Assembly: GCA_029256185.1 (NCBI GenBank)
Contig: JAQSYI010000015.1
Coordinates: 1-64,000, forward strand
DNA from: Paenibacillaceae bacterium
GTDB taxonomy: Bacteria; Bacillota; Bacilli; Paenibacillales; NBRC-103111
Reading direction: 5' to 3'
DNA: 64,000 bases
Part shown: in pieces, positions 18,439-27,106 of the stretch
Layout: every line of letters starts with the position of its first letter
Position numbering within the stretch: position 1 is the first letter of the stretch
Program-made: the position numbers and the translations under genes
Notes under the pieces: model-generated
Seen by the model: only the letters and a program-made list of their open reading frames with translations
The model's database searches: none
Told to the model about the DNA's origin: nothing

Positions 18439-18457
18439 TTAAAACAATATGTTTTAA
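18439..18457. promoter_or_regulatory. candidate TetR operator (TTAAAACA-ATA-TGTTTTAA)
   Basis: A perfect 8-3-8 palindrome about 85 bases before the second oxidoreductase start, matching the element at 15628 with one difference. Two occurrences in front of two related genes flanking a TetR gene support an operator role. Confidence 0.65.
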
Positions 18458-18474
18458 TTAAAGCCGACACATAT

Positions 18475-18518
18475 AGCAATCCCCCCTTGCCGCTCAGGGA
18501 GCGCAAGGGGGGATTGCT
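18475..18518. repeat. 15-bp perfect inverted repeat
   Basis: AGCAATCCCCCCTTG (18475-18489) and its exact complement (18504-18518), with CGCT/AGCG pairing in the loop. It lies between the Mop gene 3' end and the second oxidoreductase promoter, on the minus strand downstream of Mop. Probably a terminator stem, though the T-run is poor. Confidence 0.6.
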
Positions 18519-18542
18519 TGCGATGCTTTGCCTATGGGCAGC

Positions 18543-18749
18543 TTACGCCATGAGCATAACCGAGGAGGATTTGATAACCGTCGTTACCTCGGAGCCCAGA
18601 GTCAGCTCCAAATCCTTAACGGATTCCAAGGATATAATAGAAGTGATCTTGTTGCCGCCGCCAATATCTACAACTACCTTGGCATTGACCTGCCCTTCGC
18701 TGATTTCGACGACCTTGCCCTTGAGTTGGTTGCGTGCGCTGATTTTCAC
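18543..18749 (-). CDS. molbindin-like TOBE/Mop protein
   Basis: A 68-residue single-domain molybdate/tungstate-binding protein (Mop/TOBE). The pattern MKISARNQLKGKVVEISEG, then NAKVVVDIGGGNKITSIIS and LELTLGSEVTTVIKSSSVM is the standard TOBE barrel. Such proteins oligomerise and store or buffer oxyanions in the cytoplasm. The start is GTG with AAGGAG about nine bases upstream. It stands alone; no molybdate transporter is adjacent. Confidence 0.88.
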   Translation of the reverse strand: MKISARNQLKGKVVEISEGQVNAKVVVDIGGGNKITSIISLESVKDLELTLGSEVTTVIKSSSVMLMA

Positions 18750-18889
18750 CTTTGAACACTCCTTTATTGTCGTTTTTGGAATGACGGAGCCGGCAGCTTG
18801 TCCTCATGCGAGTTAAGAATGCCTCCATTTCCTTAGCTGCATCATAATTCTTTCCAGCAAAAAAATCAAATGCGCCGGACACGCCCCAG

Positions 18890-20635
18890 CTAAAGCTTCC
18901 ACCCGGCCGCCGCCTCGCGTATAGTCAGAAACCTCTTATAGAGTCCCTCCTGCCGCATAAGCTCTCCGTGGGTTCCCTTCTGTACAATACATCCCTTATC
19001 CACCACCAGAATTTGATCCGCATTCTGAATGGTCGACAAACGGTGCGCTATGGTAATAAGTGTTTTACCCTGTACCAGCGCGCCGATTGCCTGCTGGATG
19101 CTGCTCTCATTCTCCGGGTCTACACTGGCCGTTGCTTCATCCAAAATAATGATCGGGGCATTCTTCAGCATGGCACGGGCAATGGAGATCCGCTGCTTCT
19201 CCCCGCCCGACAGAGTAGAGCCGCCCTCTCCAATCACCGTATCGTACCCGTCGGGAAGACTCATGATAAAGTCGTGGCAGCATGCCTTGCGGGCCGCCTC
19301 CACAATCTCCTCCATGCAGGCGTCCGGCTTACCGAAGCAGATATTATTCCTTACCGTATCATGGAACAAGTACACCTTCTGAAAGACCATGCTGATATTG
19401 CGGAGCACGCTGTCCGAGCTCATTTCCCTTATATTGACCCCGCCTATAGAGACAACGCCCTGACCGGCTTGATAGAATCTGGCGATCAGATGGCAGATGG
19501 TGGATTTCCCGCTTCCCGAGGGACCGATAATGGCAGTGGTCTTATGCTCCGGCACGGTGAAGGATATTTCCCGGAGCACAGGTCTTTGCCCGTAGGCGAA
19601 GGTGACATTGTCGAACCGGATCTCATGGGAGGACAGCTCCACCGGTCTGCTGCCTTCATCCAGCCTCGCCTCGCTTAACAGACCGTCCAGCTTCTCGAAT
19701 GTGGCGTCGATGACTCGGAGCACATGCGCGGCGTTATTGATGGTTTCAACTTGGGAGAAGATGACGAAGGAGAAGACCGCCATCATCAGAACAGTGGCTA
19801 ACTCCATCGCATTGTGCATCCCCAGCCAGGCCGACACAAGCACAATGCCGACGGATGCCGCATGCAGAGAAAAGATGTGAAGGCAATTGAAGGGAACGTA
19901 ATTCCGCTCGATCCTCAGATTGATGTCCTTGCTTCTCTTGTAGGCCAGGCGTATGCCTTCCTTGGAAATACCGGCCTGCTTGTATGCCTTCACAACTGCC
20001 ATGCCTCTGATATACTCCAAGGTTGCCGCAATCATGCTGTCCTGCGCCTGCTGGTGCAACGGGGCATTCTCCTTGCTTTTCTTGCTCAGCAGCTGCAGGA
20101 AGACGGCGGACAATCCAATACCCGCCGCGGCAACCAGTGCGGCCTGCACACTGTAAAAGGACAAACACAGCACCATTGCAAATGCGCCTATGTATCCGTT
20201 AACCACTACATCGACCATCTTCATTCCCATCATTTCCAAAAAGGACAAGTCCGTGGTAACGGCAGCAGCAAGCTCCCCTGCATTTCTCCTGTTAAAGAAG
20301 CCCATGGAAACCTGCTTCAGATGGCTTCCAATCGCCAGCCGCTGCTCTGCCGTCACCTCGTACCCGATGCTTTCTTGCGTAGAGGCCCGCAGATAAGCAA
20401 ACCAAAACCTGCCCGCCACGGCAAAAATCATGAAGCCCGTCAGATAAACCACCCAATGCGCTGTCAATACCAAGCTTCCGTTCCTGTCCCCGATAATCAG
20501 GTTAAGCCCGTAAGCGGCTCCTATGATGGGCATTGCCGCGAACAGCGAGTGCAGGAAGGAGTAGATGCAACCCAGATATAAGCGTCTTCTCCGTTCTCCG
20601 GACCAATTAATAATCCGCCGTATGGATGCCAGCAT
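18890..20635 (-). CDS. half-ABC transporter, siderophore type (second of pair)
   Basis: A 581-residue exporter-fold ABC half-transporter: six membrane helices in about residues 15-300 and a nucleotide-binding domain with Walker A GPSGSGKST, signature LSGGEKQRISIARAM, Walker B IIILDEATASVD and a switch His in TIAHRLST. It is likely to pair with the protein at 20607 as a heterodimer, as in YbtPQ/IrtAB-type iron-siderophore systems; the Fur box and AraC gene upstream support that (inference). ATG 20635 lies seven bases after AAGGAGGTG, inside the end of the preceding gene (29-base overlap). Confidence 0.85.
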   Translation of the reverse strand: MLASIRRIINWSGERRRRLYLGCIYSFLHSLFAAMPIIGAAYGLNLIIGDRNGSLVLTAHWVVYLTGFMIFAVAGRFWFAYLRASTQESIGYEVTAEQRLAIGSHLKQVSMGFFNRRNAGELAAAVTTDLSFLEMMGMKMVDVVVNGYIGAFAMVLCLSFYSVQAALVAAAGIGLSAVFLQLLSKKSKENAPLHQQAQDSMIAATLEYIRGMAVVKAYKQAGISKEGIRLAYKRSKDINLRIERNYVPFNCLHIFSLHAASVGIVLVSAWLGMHNAMELATVLMMAVFSFVIFSQVETINNAAHVLRVIDATFEKLDGLLSEARLDEGSRPVELSSHEIRFDNVTFAYGQRPVLREISFTVPEHKTTAIIGPSGSGKSTICHLIARFYQAGQGVVSIGGVNIREMSSDSVLRNISMVFQKVYLFHDTVRNNICFGKPDACMEEIVEAARKACCHDFIMSLPDGYDTVIGEGGSTLSGGEKQRISIARAMLKNAPIIILDEATASVDPENESSIQQAIGALVQGKTLITIAHRLSTIQNADQILVVDKGCIVQKGTHGELMRQEGLYKRFLTIREAAAGWKL

Positions 20636-22427
20636 CCACCTGCACCTCCTTGCGTCCGTGATGGACCGCCCATGTCTTGGCGCCGATGTGGGACTCCCAC
20701 ATCCTCTTGTACAGCCCGCAAGTTTCAAGCAATTCCCCGTGTGGCCCCGTCTGTACAATCCTTCCGTGATCCATAACAATGATCCGGTCCGCATTTCTTA
20801 TGGTTGACAGCCGGTGGGCAATGACCAGCAAGGTTTTGCCCTTGGTGAGGGCACGGATTGACCGCTGAAGCTGATCCTCGTTCTCCGGGTCTGTAAAGGC
20901 GGTGGCTTCGTCGAGGATAACAATGGGTGCATTCTTCAGAATGGCTCTGGCAATGGAAATCCGCTGCTTCTCTCCGCCTGATAATTTCCCGCCCGCCTCT
21001 CCGGCCTTGGTATCGTATCCGTATTCAAGCCCGCGGATAAATTCGTCGCAGCAGGCCGCTTTCGCCGCCTGGATAACCTCTCCGTCTGTCGCGGACGGGT
21101 TGCCCAACCGGATATTCTCCATCAACGAGCAATTGAACAGGTAATTATCCTGGGTTACGAAGCTCACCGTATCTGCCAATTGATCCAACGGAATCTGCTT
21201 GACCGGGATGCCGCCTATCCTGATTTCTCCCCCGTCCGCATCCCAGAAGCGCGCAATCAGCCTGGCAACCGTTGATTTCCCTCCTCCTGACGGACCGACG
21301 AGAGCAGAGAAGCTTCCTTCGGGCAGCATGAGGGAGAGGTCCGAAATGGCATAGCCGCCTTTGCTGCCGGACGCCCCGGTGCAGTCCGGATCGTAAGAGA
21401 AGAACACTTGGTCAAGCTCAATATTATAGCTGCGAAGTTTTACCGGCTCCTCCGCTTTTTCAAGTCCCTTCAGCCTTAAGAACTGATCCGCTTCTTTAAC
21501 GGCGTATTCGATGGCTTTAGCTTCATTTACAAATACGGTAAAGCTTGTCAAGGGGCCTATGACCCCAAGCGACAAAATCAGGCAGATGGCGAGCTCCGCT
21601 GCATCTAAACTTCCATGGAGATACAGGGCCATGCCTGCTGGCATGGTTCCCAGCAAAGTGGACGGCAGCACCGCGCTGCCGAAGTTCATCAGCTTCCAGG
21701 TTTTCCTGAACCAGCCCAAGGTGTACTCGCGAAAGGCTTCCACAGCCTGTTCGAACTTTTGGTAAGAGGAAGCGGATTGATTGAAGGCCTTGATGACCTC
21801 GATCCCTTCCACATACTCCACAATCACGCTGTTGACTGCATTGCTGGATTCCATAAAATCGGCATATTGCTTATTAAACGTCCGCATCATGATGGTATAG
21901 GCCGCCGCTGCAACCGGTATGGTAATCATGGCGGCAAGCGCCATACGCCAATCGATCCACACCAGATAAGAGAATACGCATACCGGCAACAGCAAATTGG
22001 AGATCCCCTCGGGAATCAGATGAGCCAGAGGAAGCTCTATAGTCTCGATCCGGTCAATGATCACACTTTTGTGCTTGCCGATGGATTGGTTCAAAACGGT
22101 GCCAAGCGGGGCTTCCATCAGCTTGGCGGCAATCTCAAGCCTCATCCCCTCCAATATGCTGTAGGCGGAATAATGGGCCAGCATCGTGGACAGAGCGTAG
22201 AAGCCGACCTTGATTATATAGCCTCCCAAACATACCCCGCTCCAGAGCAGCAGATCGGACACTGTTGGTCCTTGCCCAAAAAACAACAGGATGATCCGGT
22301 AGACGCCTATATATGGGATAAGACCTCCCGCCACGCTGATCAGGGCGCACAGAACCGAGACGGATAATTGCGGCTTGCAAGGGGCAGCAAAGGACAGCAC
22401 CGAGCTTATCCAATGTTTTTCCTTCAT
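20607..22427 (-). CDS. half-ABC transporter, siderophore type (first of pair)
   Basis: A 606-residue half-transporter: transmembrane domain to about residue 310, then Walker A GPSGGGKST, signature LSGGEKQRISIARAI, Walker B IVILDEATAFTD and VIAHRLST. Both partners keep a complete signature and Walker set; the residue after Walker B is D rather than the usual E-containing D-loop order only in its TAFTD variant. The start at 22427 follows GGGAGGGG. It begins 19 bases after the AraC gene, so the three genes form one transcript. Confidence 0.85.
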   Translation of the reverse strand: MKEKHWISSVLSFAAPCKPQLSVSVLCALISVAGGLIPYIGVYRIILLFFGQGPTVSDLLLWSGVCLGGYIIKVGFYALSTMLAHYSAYSILEGMRLEIAAKLMEAPLGTVLNQSIGKHKSVIIDRIETIELPLAHLIPEGISNLLLPVCVFSYLVWIDWRMALAAMITIPVAAAAYTIMMRTFNKQYADFMESSNAVNSVIVEYVEGIEVIKAFNQSASSYQKFEQAVEAFREYTLGWFRKTWKLMNFGSAVLPSTLLGTMPAGMALYLHGSLDAAELAICLILSLGVIGPLTSFTVFVNEAKAIEYAVKEADQFLRLKGLEKAEEPVKLRSYNIELDQVFFSYDPDCTGASGSKGGYAISDLSLMLPEGSFSALVGPSGGGKSTVARLIARFWDADGGEIRIGGIPVKQIPLDQLADTVSFVTQDNYLFNCSLMENIRLGNPSATDGEVIQAAKAACCDEFIRGLEYGYDTKAGEAGGKLSGGEKQRISIARAILKNAPIVILDEATAFTDPENEDQLQRSIRALTKGKTLLVIAHRLSTIRNADRIIVMDHGRIVQTGPHGELLETCGLYKRMWESHIGAKTWAVHHGRKEVQVDAGIHTADY

Positions 22428-22445
22428 AGGTTCCCCTCCCTCCAT

Positions 22446-23399
22446 TCATACGGTAGATTTGCGGTACACCAGCGGGTTGCAGCCCATAAGGCTTTTAAAG
22501 GCGGCGGAAAATTTGCTGGCATTGTCATAACCGCAGCGGGCGGCAATGTCGGCTATACTGTCGTTGGTCCGGGTTAACTGGGCAGCGGCAGAATGAATCC
22601 GGCAGCTGCGCATATAGGCATAGATGGATGTGCCATACACGCCCTTAAAAATATGCTTCATATTGGTAAGAGGCATGTCAAATTGCGCGGCAAGCTCCTC
22701 CAAAGTATGGTGCTGCTGAAGGTCTGCCGTAATAAAAGCCATTATCGCCTTCACCTTTTCCACCTGATGCTTGGGAAAGTAGCGGTGGGAGGTATGCTCT
22801 CGCCGCAATTCCAGCGCATTGAGTAACAACAACAGCTCAAGCACTTTAATCTTGCAGTAATAACAGCCGGCCGCCTTGGGAGCCATGTAAAAATCGGCGA
22901 ATGCAAACCCCTTTATATCCGGGGCTCCCGCCACAAACGGCTGGCCCTCCAGACAATACTTGTTCCGAAGCGCATACAGATCTACGGGAAATCCGGGAAA
23001 CAAGCGCGGCATGCTGCGCGACGCCTCCTCCAGCAGAATGCATACGGACAAACCGCGATAACGTTTGAGAGGAAAGCTGTATGGACGCACATGATTGCTT
23101 CTGGTATCGAGATACATGCTGCTGGGCTCCAGAAACATGCAGGAATGACCGCCGCATTCCCACTCAATCCGTCCTTCATGGCAGTAATCCATACACAGCA
23201 TATCTGCGGAAGACCGAAAGTAGGAACGGCAACTCTCCATATTAAAGTCATTATGAAGCAGCACAACACCGGGGAATAGCTCGTACATGGTCATTTGGCC
23301 TTCGCCGGTAATGTCTTGCATCCGGTATACGGCACAATCTTCATCCCTGGACACCAGAGAGATCCCCCGGCCAAAATGCACTTGATCATCTAACCTCAC
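22446..23399 (-). CDS. AraC-family regulator of siderophore transport
   Basis: A 317-residue regulator with an N-terminal ligand-binding region (~1-200) and a C-terminal double HTH (~215-317): TLEELAAQFDMPLTNMKHIFK and DSIADIAARCGYDNASKFSAAFK. It is the YbtA/PchR type, which activates siderophore genes when the ferri-siderophore binds. It starts with GTG about nine bases after GGGGAGG; no in-frame ATG is nearby. It leads the operon with two half-ABC transporters and lies behind a perfect Fur box. Confidence 0.85.
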   Translation of the reverse strand: MRLDDQVHFGRGISLVSRDEDCAVYRMQDITGEGQMTMYELFPGVVLLHNDFNMESCRSYFRSSADMLCMDYCHEGRIEWECGGHSCMFLEPSSMYLDTRSNHVRPYSFPLKRYRGLSVCILLEEASRSMPRLFPGFPVDLYALRNKYCLEGQPFVAGAPDIKGFAFADFYMAPKAAGCYYCKIKVLELLLLLNALELRREHTSHRYFPKHQVEKVKAIMAFITADLQQHHTLEELAAQFDMPLTNMKHIFKGVYGTSIYAYMRSCRIHSAAAQLTRTNDSIADIAARCGYDNASKFSAAFKSLMGCNPLVYRKSTV

Positions 23400-23480
23400 A
23401 ACATTGCGCCTCCCCCATGGTTGCCCCTCATACAGCGTGTTCCCCGCATGTAGCCGGGCGGAGAAATAATGTAAAAAAAA

Positions 23481-23515
23481 TGATTATCAACGCTTCTCGT
23501 TGATAATCATTATCA
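23481..23515. promoter_or_regulatory. Fur box with overlapping inverted repeat
   Basis: TGATAATCATTATCA at 23501-23515 is a perfect match to the Bacillus Fur 7-1-7 consensus TGATAATNATTATCA. An overlapping perfect 12-bp inverted repeat, TGATTATCAACG (23481-23492) with CGTTGATAATCA (23498-23509), may give a second Fur site or an AraC site. It lies about 90-120 bases before the AraC gene. Confidence 0.88.
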
Positions 23516-23697
23516 CACTTGCTCGGCAATATTTCTACTCCTTTTGGCCGATAAATACTCCAATTAGACTCATAAACTCATTTCACGCCAATTCACGCAT
23601 GATAGACGCGAAAAGCCATTGAATGCCTTACCTCATATTATGCAACCGGTGACAAAGGAGCTGCATGAGCGCCTATCCAGCCATGGCCTGGCTATAG

Positions 23698-24009
23698 CTA
23701 TACCACATCTCCTGTCCAGGCAGACATGCCGCCCTTCATGTTGACGACCTTATACCCCAACTGGGACAAGTACTCGCATGCCCTGGTGCTGCGCCCGCCG
23801 CTCATACAGACCAGAATATTTTCTTGCTTCGGGCTTAATTCTCTCAAGCGCTCCGGAAGCTCCGCAAGCGGAATATGCTTTGCGCCCGGGATATGTCCGC
23901 TTCTCCATTCATAGGCTTCCCGGACATCAATAATATGCAGCGGCTCTCCCTTCTTCAGCTTGCCTGCCACTTCACGGGGCATGACCTCTTTCCATTTATG
24001 CTTCAGCAT
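23698..24009 (-). CDS. single-domain rhodanese (sulfurtransferase)
   Basis: A 103-residue rhodanese-fold protein. The sequence has the opening IIDVREAYEWRSGHIPGA, the CDC25-like loop with catalytic Cys in LVCMSGGRST and the closing MKGGMSAWTGD. It carries persulfide sulfur in the cytoplasm. ATG 24009 is eight bases behind AAGGGAGAG. It is divergent from an ArsR gene and the CoA-disulfide reductase fusion, with matching operator-like sites on both sides of the intergenic region, so all are probably one sulfide/persulfide regulon (inference). Confidence 0.9.
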   Translation of the reverse strand: MLKHKWKEVMPREVAGKLKKGEPLHIIDVREAYEWRSGHIPGAKHIPLAELPERLRELSPKQENILVCMSGGRSTRACEYLSQLGYKVVNMKGGMSAWTGDVV

Positions 24010-24036
24010 CGCCATCTCTCCCTTGTTTTGTTAATA

Positions 24037-24054
24037 CAATATATCGTAATATTA
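24037..24054. promoter_or_regulatory. candidate ArsR operator near rhodanese
   Basis: CAATATATCGTAATATTA, matching the reverse complement of the element at 24131-24148 with one mismatch in 18. The two face the two divergent genes, as expected for a repressor controlling both promoters. Confidence 0.55.
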
Positions 24055-24130
24055 TGATATTACAATTATAAAGTCAATGGGTTGTTGCCTTCTTCCCATG
24101 CACGGGGTTGCTTTCTTAAACTTTATATTG

Positions 24131-24148
24131 TAATATTACGTTATATTG
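24131..24148. promoter_or_regulatory. candidate ArsR operator near arsR-like gene
   Basis: TAATATTACGTTATATTG; its reverse complement differs by one base from the element at 24037-24054. About 30 bases before the ArsR start. Confidence 0.55.
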
Positions 24149-24178
24149 ATTTTTAAGGGGAGCGAGGTGTGATTGCAC

Positions 24179-24463
24179 ATGGATAACAATTTCAAATCCT
24201 ATACGGAAACAGCCGAAATACTGAAGGCTCTGGCCCACCCTGTCCGTCTGTGCATAGTAAGGGGGTTAATGAAAAAGGAGTACTGCAATGTAACGTACAT
24301 GCAGGAATGTCTTCATCTTCCCCAGTCTACCGTATCCCAGCATCTGCAGAAGCTCCGCAGCATGGGCATCGTGGAAACCGAGCGCAACGGCTTGGAGGTT
24401 AACTACACACTTGCCAACGACAAGGTAAAGAAATTGATTGCCATCTTTTTCGGGGAGGAATAA
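24179..24463 (+). CDS. ArsR-family repressor, probable persulfide sensor
   Basis: A 94-residue winged-helix repressor: AEILKALAHPVRLCIVRGL, then YCNVTYMQECLHLPQSTVSQHLQKL and RNGLEVNYTL wing. It has three cysteines (RLC, EYC, QEC). The spaced EYCN/QECL pair recalls SqrR/BigR/YgaV-type sensors, in which two Cys form a persulfide bridge on exposure to sulfide. The neighbours, all sulfur-transfer proteins, fit that reading. A TTG two codons upstream (24173) is an alternative start with a better-spaced GAGG. Confidence 0.82.
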   Translation: MDNNFKSYTETAEILKALAHPVRLCIVRGLMKKEYCNVTYMQECLHLPQSTVSQHLQKLRSMGIVETERNGLEVNYTLANDKVKKLIAIFFGEE

Positions 24464-24465
24464 GG

Positions 24466-26934
24466 ATGAGAAAGGTAGTGATTGTCGGCGGAGTGGCCGG
24501 GGGAGCCTCGGCGGCGGCCAGATTACGCCGTCTGGATGAAGAAGCCCACATTGTCATGTTCGAGCGCGGCTCCTATATTTCCTTTGCCAACTGCGGCTTG
24601 CCATATTATATCGGCGATTCCATTAAAGAACGCTCCAAGCTGCTGGTCCAGACGCCGGTGGCCATGCATAAGCGCTTCAATATTGATATCCGCACCGAAA
24701 GTGAGGTGATCCGCATCAACCCGGACGCCAAAACCGTCCTTGTCCGCAGCAGAGAACGGGGAGAATACGAGGAGAGCTACGATTCCTTGATCCTCTCTCC
24801 GGGAGCTAAGCCCAGCCGTCCTCCCTTGCCGGGGATAGAAAGCTCCAGAATTCATACGCTGCGCAATATCCCGGATACCGACCGGATCAAGGAAGTGGTA
24901 GCGAAGGAACAGACCCGGTCCGCCGTTGTGATCGGTGGAGGTTTCATCGGGGTAGAGATGGCGGAGAACCTGAGGGAGCTGGGACTGGAGGTCACCTTGA
25001 TTGAGGGAGGCCCGCAGCTTCTGGCGCCCTTCGATTCGGAGATGTCTGCTGTACTGTCCAAGGAATTGGAGGACCATGGTGTTACACTTTTGTTCCAGCA
25101 AAGCGTGCAGGCCTTCCGGGAAACCGGGGAACACATGGAGGTTCAACTCTCGGGCGGACACACGCTTACTTGCGACCTGGCCATTCTGGCTGCCGGAGTC
25201 ACTCCGGATACGGCATTCCTTAAGGACAGCGGCCTGGACTTGGGTCCGCGCGGGCATATTATCGTCAATGACCGGCTGCAAACCAATCTGCCGGACATCT
25301 ATGCGGCGGGGGACGCCATAGAGGTGAAGGACTTCGTAAACGGAGCCCAGACGGCCATCCCCCTTGCAGGCCCCGCCAACAAGCAAGGAAGAATCGCTGC
25401 CGACAATGTTTGCGGATTGGGAACAGCCTACAAAGGCACCCAGGGCACCTCGATTATCAAGGTATTCGGACTAACGGGGGCAGCTACGGGGAATAACGAA
25501 AAAACATTGCAGCGGCTGGGCATTCCCTATCACGCCATCTATATCCATCCCAATTCCCATGCCTCCTATTATCCCGGAGCCGCCCCAATTTCCCTTAAGC
25601 TGCTATTCCACCCGGACGGCTCCATATTGGGGGCCCAGGCGGTTGGTTCAGACGGAGTGGATAAGCGAATCGATGATATCGCTTGCGCCATCCGTTTTAA
25701 GGGCACTGTTGCCGATCTTACCGAATTGGAGCTTGCTTATGCGCCCCCCTACTCCTCGGCCAAAGATCCGGTGAACATGGCGGGATACGCAGCAGAAAAT
25801 ATCCTGACCGGCAGAACAACGGTGTACGTGCCTCAGGAGTTGGAATCCCGCCCTTCGGAGAGCACCCTGCTGGTGGATGTCCGTACGCCAATTGAGCATG
25901 CCAGCGGCCATATTCCCGGCTCCCTTCTCATTCCGGTGGATGAGCTCCGCAGCCGCCTGAGTGAATTGGACCCCGCCAAAGAAATCTGGGTGTATTGCCA
26001 GGTGGGGCTGCGGGGCTATACCGCCTCCCGGATCCTGCAGCAAAAAGGGTACAGGGTACGCAATCTAACCGGAGGCTATAAGACCTATCTGATGGCGGCA
26101 TATAAGCCCGGCGCCCGCCAAGCCTCTCCCGCCGCTTCGTCTGTCCCGGCTCAACCCCACCGGGAGGTCGCCGTGGCCAAGGAGCCGCTCCTCCGCTGGG
26201 ATGCGGAGCTTGATGCCTGCGGATTATGCTGTCCCGGCCCGCTCCTGCAATTGAAGGAAAAGATGGATCAATTGCAGGAGGGCCAGGTGCTGCGGATCAC
26301 TGCATCCGACCCGGGATTTTATGAGGATGTCCAGGCGTGGGCGCAACTGTCCCATAACCGGATCATGCAGATCAGCAAAGGAACCAACGGCATTATTGAA
26401 GCGTTCGTATGCAAGGAGCCGGTCATTCGACCGTCGTCCGCCCACCTCCAATCCGCTCCATCAACCGATGGCTCCACAATGGTTGTATTCAGCGGCGATC
26501 TGGATAAGGCCATCGCTTCTTTCATCATTGCCAACGGCGCTGCCGCCAGCGGCAAGAAGGTCACCATGTTCTTCACCTTCTGGGGTCTGAACATCATCCG
26601 CAAACCCTACAAGGTGTCCGTGACGAAAAATTTCATTGGGCGGATGTTCGGGGCCATGATGCCCAGGGGAAGCCGGAAACTGGCGCTGTCCAGAATGAAC
26701 ATGCTGGGCATGGGAGCCAGGATGATCCGGGGTGTTATGGCACACAACAACGTGTCCTCCCTTGAAGAACTAATGGATACCGCTATCAAGCAGGGGGTGG
26801 AAATGGTCGCTTGCCAGATGTCAATGGATCTGATGGGCATCGCCCGGGAGGAATTGGTGAATGGCGTAGGAATCGGCGGAGTCGGTTATTACCTGGGCAA
26901 AGCGGACCGGGCGGGGATCAATCTGTTTATTTAA
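24466..26934 (+). CDS. four-domain CoA-disulfide reductase-rhodanese-TusA-DsrE fusion
   Basis: An 822-residue multidomain protein. Residues 1-445 are a CoA-disulfide/persulfide reductase: FAD motif VGGVAGGASAAARLRR, catalytic Cys in SFANCGLPYYIG (~43), NAD motif VIGGGFIGVEMA. Residues ~455-545 are a rhodanese with loop YCQVGLRGY. Residues ~580-650 are a TusA domain with DACGLCCPGPLLQLKEKM. Residues ~665-822 are DsrE/DsrF-like with MVACQMSMDLMGI. The chain can pass persulfide sulfur from rhodanese to TusA to DsrE while the reductase uses NAD(P)H. Two-domain Cdr-rhodanese proteins are well known; four domains in one chain are a longer form. It starts three bases after the ArsR stop. Confidence 0.92.
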   Translation: MRKVVIVGGVAGGASAAARLRRLDEEAHIVMFERGSYISFANCGLPYYIGDSIKERSKLLVQTPVAMHKRFNIDIRTESEVIRINPDAKTVLVRSRERGEYEESYDSLILSPGAKPSRPPLPGIESSRIHTLRNIPDTDRIKEVVAKEQTRSAVVIGGGFIGVEMAENLRELGLEVTLIEGGPQLLAPFDSEMSAVLSKELEDHGVTLLFQQSVQAFRETGEHMEVQLSGGHTLTCDLAILAAGVTPDTAFLKDSGLDLGPRGHIIVNDRLQTNLPDIYAAGDAIEVKDFVNGAQTAIPLAGPANKQGRIAADNVCGLGTAYKGTQGTSIIKVFGLTGAATGNNEKTLQRLGIPYHAIYIHPNSHASYYPGAAPISLKLLFHPDGSILGAQAVGSDGVDKRIDDIACAIRFKGTVADLTELELAYAPPYSSAKDPVNMAGYAAENILTGRTTVYVPQELESRPSESTLLVDVRTPIEHASGHIPGSLLIPVDELRSRLSELDPAKEIWVYCQVGLRGYTASRILQQKGYRVRNLTGGYKTYLMAAYKPGARQASPAASSVPAQPHREVAVAKEPLLRWDAELDACGLCCPGPLLQLKEKMDQLQEGQVLRITASDPGFYEDVQAWAQLSHNRIMQISKGTNGIIEAFVCKEPVIRPSSAHLQSAPSTDGSTMVVFSGDLDKAIASFIIANGAAASGKKVTMFFTFWGLNIIRKPYKVSVTKNFIGRMFGAMMPRGSRKLALSRMNMLGMGARMIRGVMAHNNVSSLEELMDTAIKQGVEMVACQMSMDLMGIAREELVNGVGIGGVGYYLGKADRAGINLFI

Positions 26935-26944
26935 ACACCTTCTA

Positions 26945-26973
26945 TTGACGAAAAGCGCCTCATCCCATATAAT
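26945..26973 (+). promoter_or_regulatory. sigma-A promoter of fluoride riboswitch transcript
   Basis: TTGACG (26945-26950), 17-base spacer, TATAAT (26968-26973). Transcription would start just before the riboswitch. Confidence 0.85.
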
Positions 26974-26987
26974 GAAAGGCGTTCAAT

Positions 26988-27037
26988 AGGCGATGGAGTT
27001 CGCCATAACCGCCGGAAGGCTAATGACTCCTACCAGA
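26988..27037 (+). promoter_or_regulatory. fluoride riboswitch (crcB motif) aptamer
   Basis: The conserved core is plain: GGCGATGGAGTTCGCCATAA, then CCGCC...GGCTAATGACTCCTACC. This is the class-defining GGNGAUGG-UUCGCC-AA and CUGAUGNCUCCU pattern of crcB RNAs, which sense fluoride through magnesium ions. It lies between a sigma-A promoter and a terminator that reuses its 3' strand (ACTCCTACCAG), so fluoride should stabilise the aptamer and allow read-through into the CLC gene. Confidence 0.95.
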
Positions 27038-27070
27038 GAGCATACTCCCTGGTAGGAGTCTGTTTATTAT
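27025..27070 (+). terminator. expression-platform terminator of fluoride riboswitch
   Basis: GACTCCTACCAG (27025-27036) pairs perfectly with CTGGTAGGAGTC (27049-27060), followed by TGTTTATTATT. It shares bases with the aptamer pseudoknot strand, the usual ON-switch layout. Confidence 0.9.
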
Positions 27071-27106
27071 TGGGCACCATTACCCTAAGAGGAAGTGTAA
27101 ACGAAG

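Noticed and set aside
20636..20794. Longer start for the second half-ABC gene
   Set aside because: It lies inside the ATPase domain of the first half-ABC gene and reads as frame-shadow; ATG 20635 has AAGGAGGTG.
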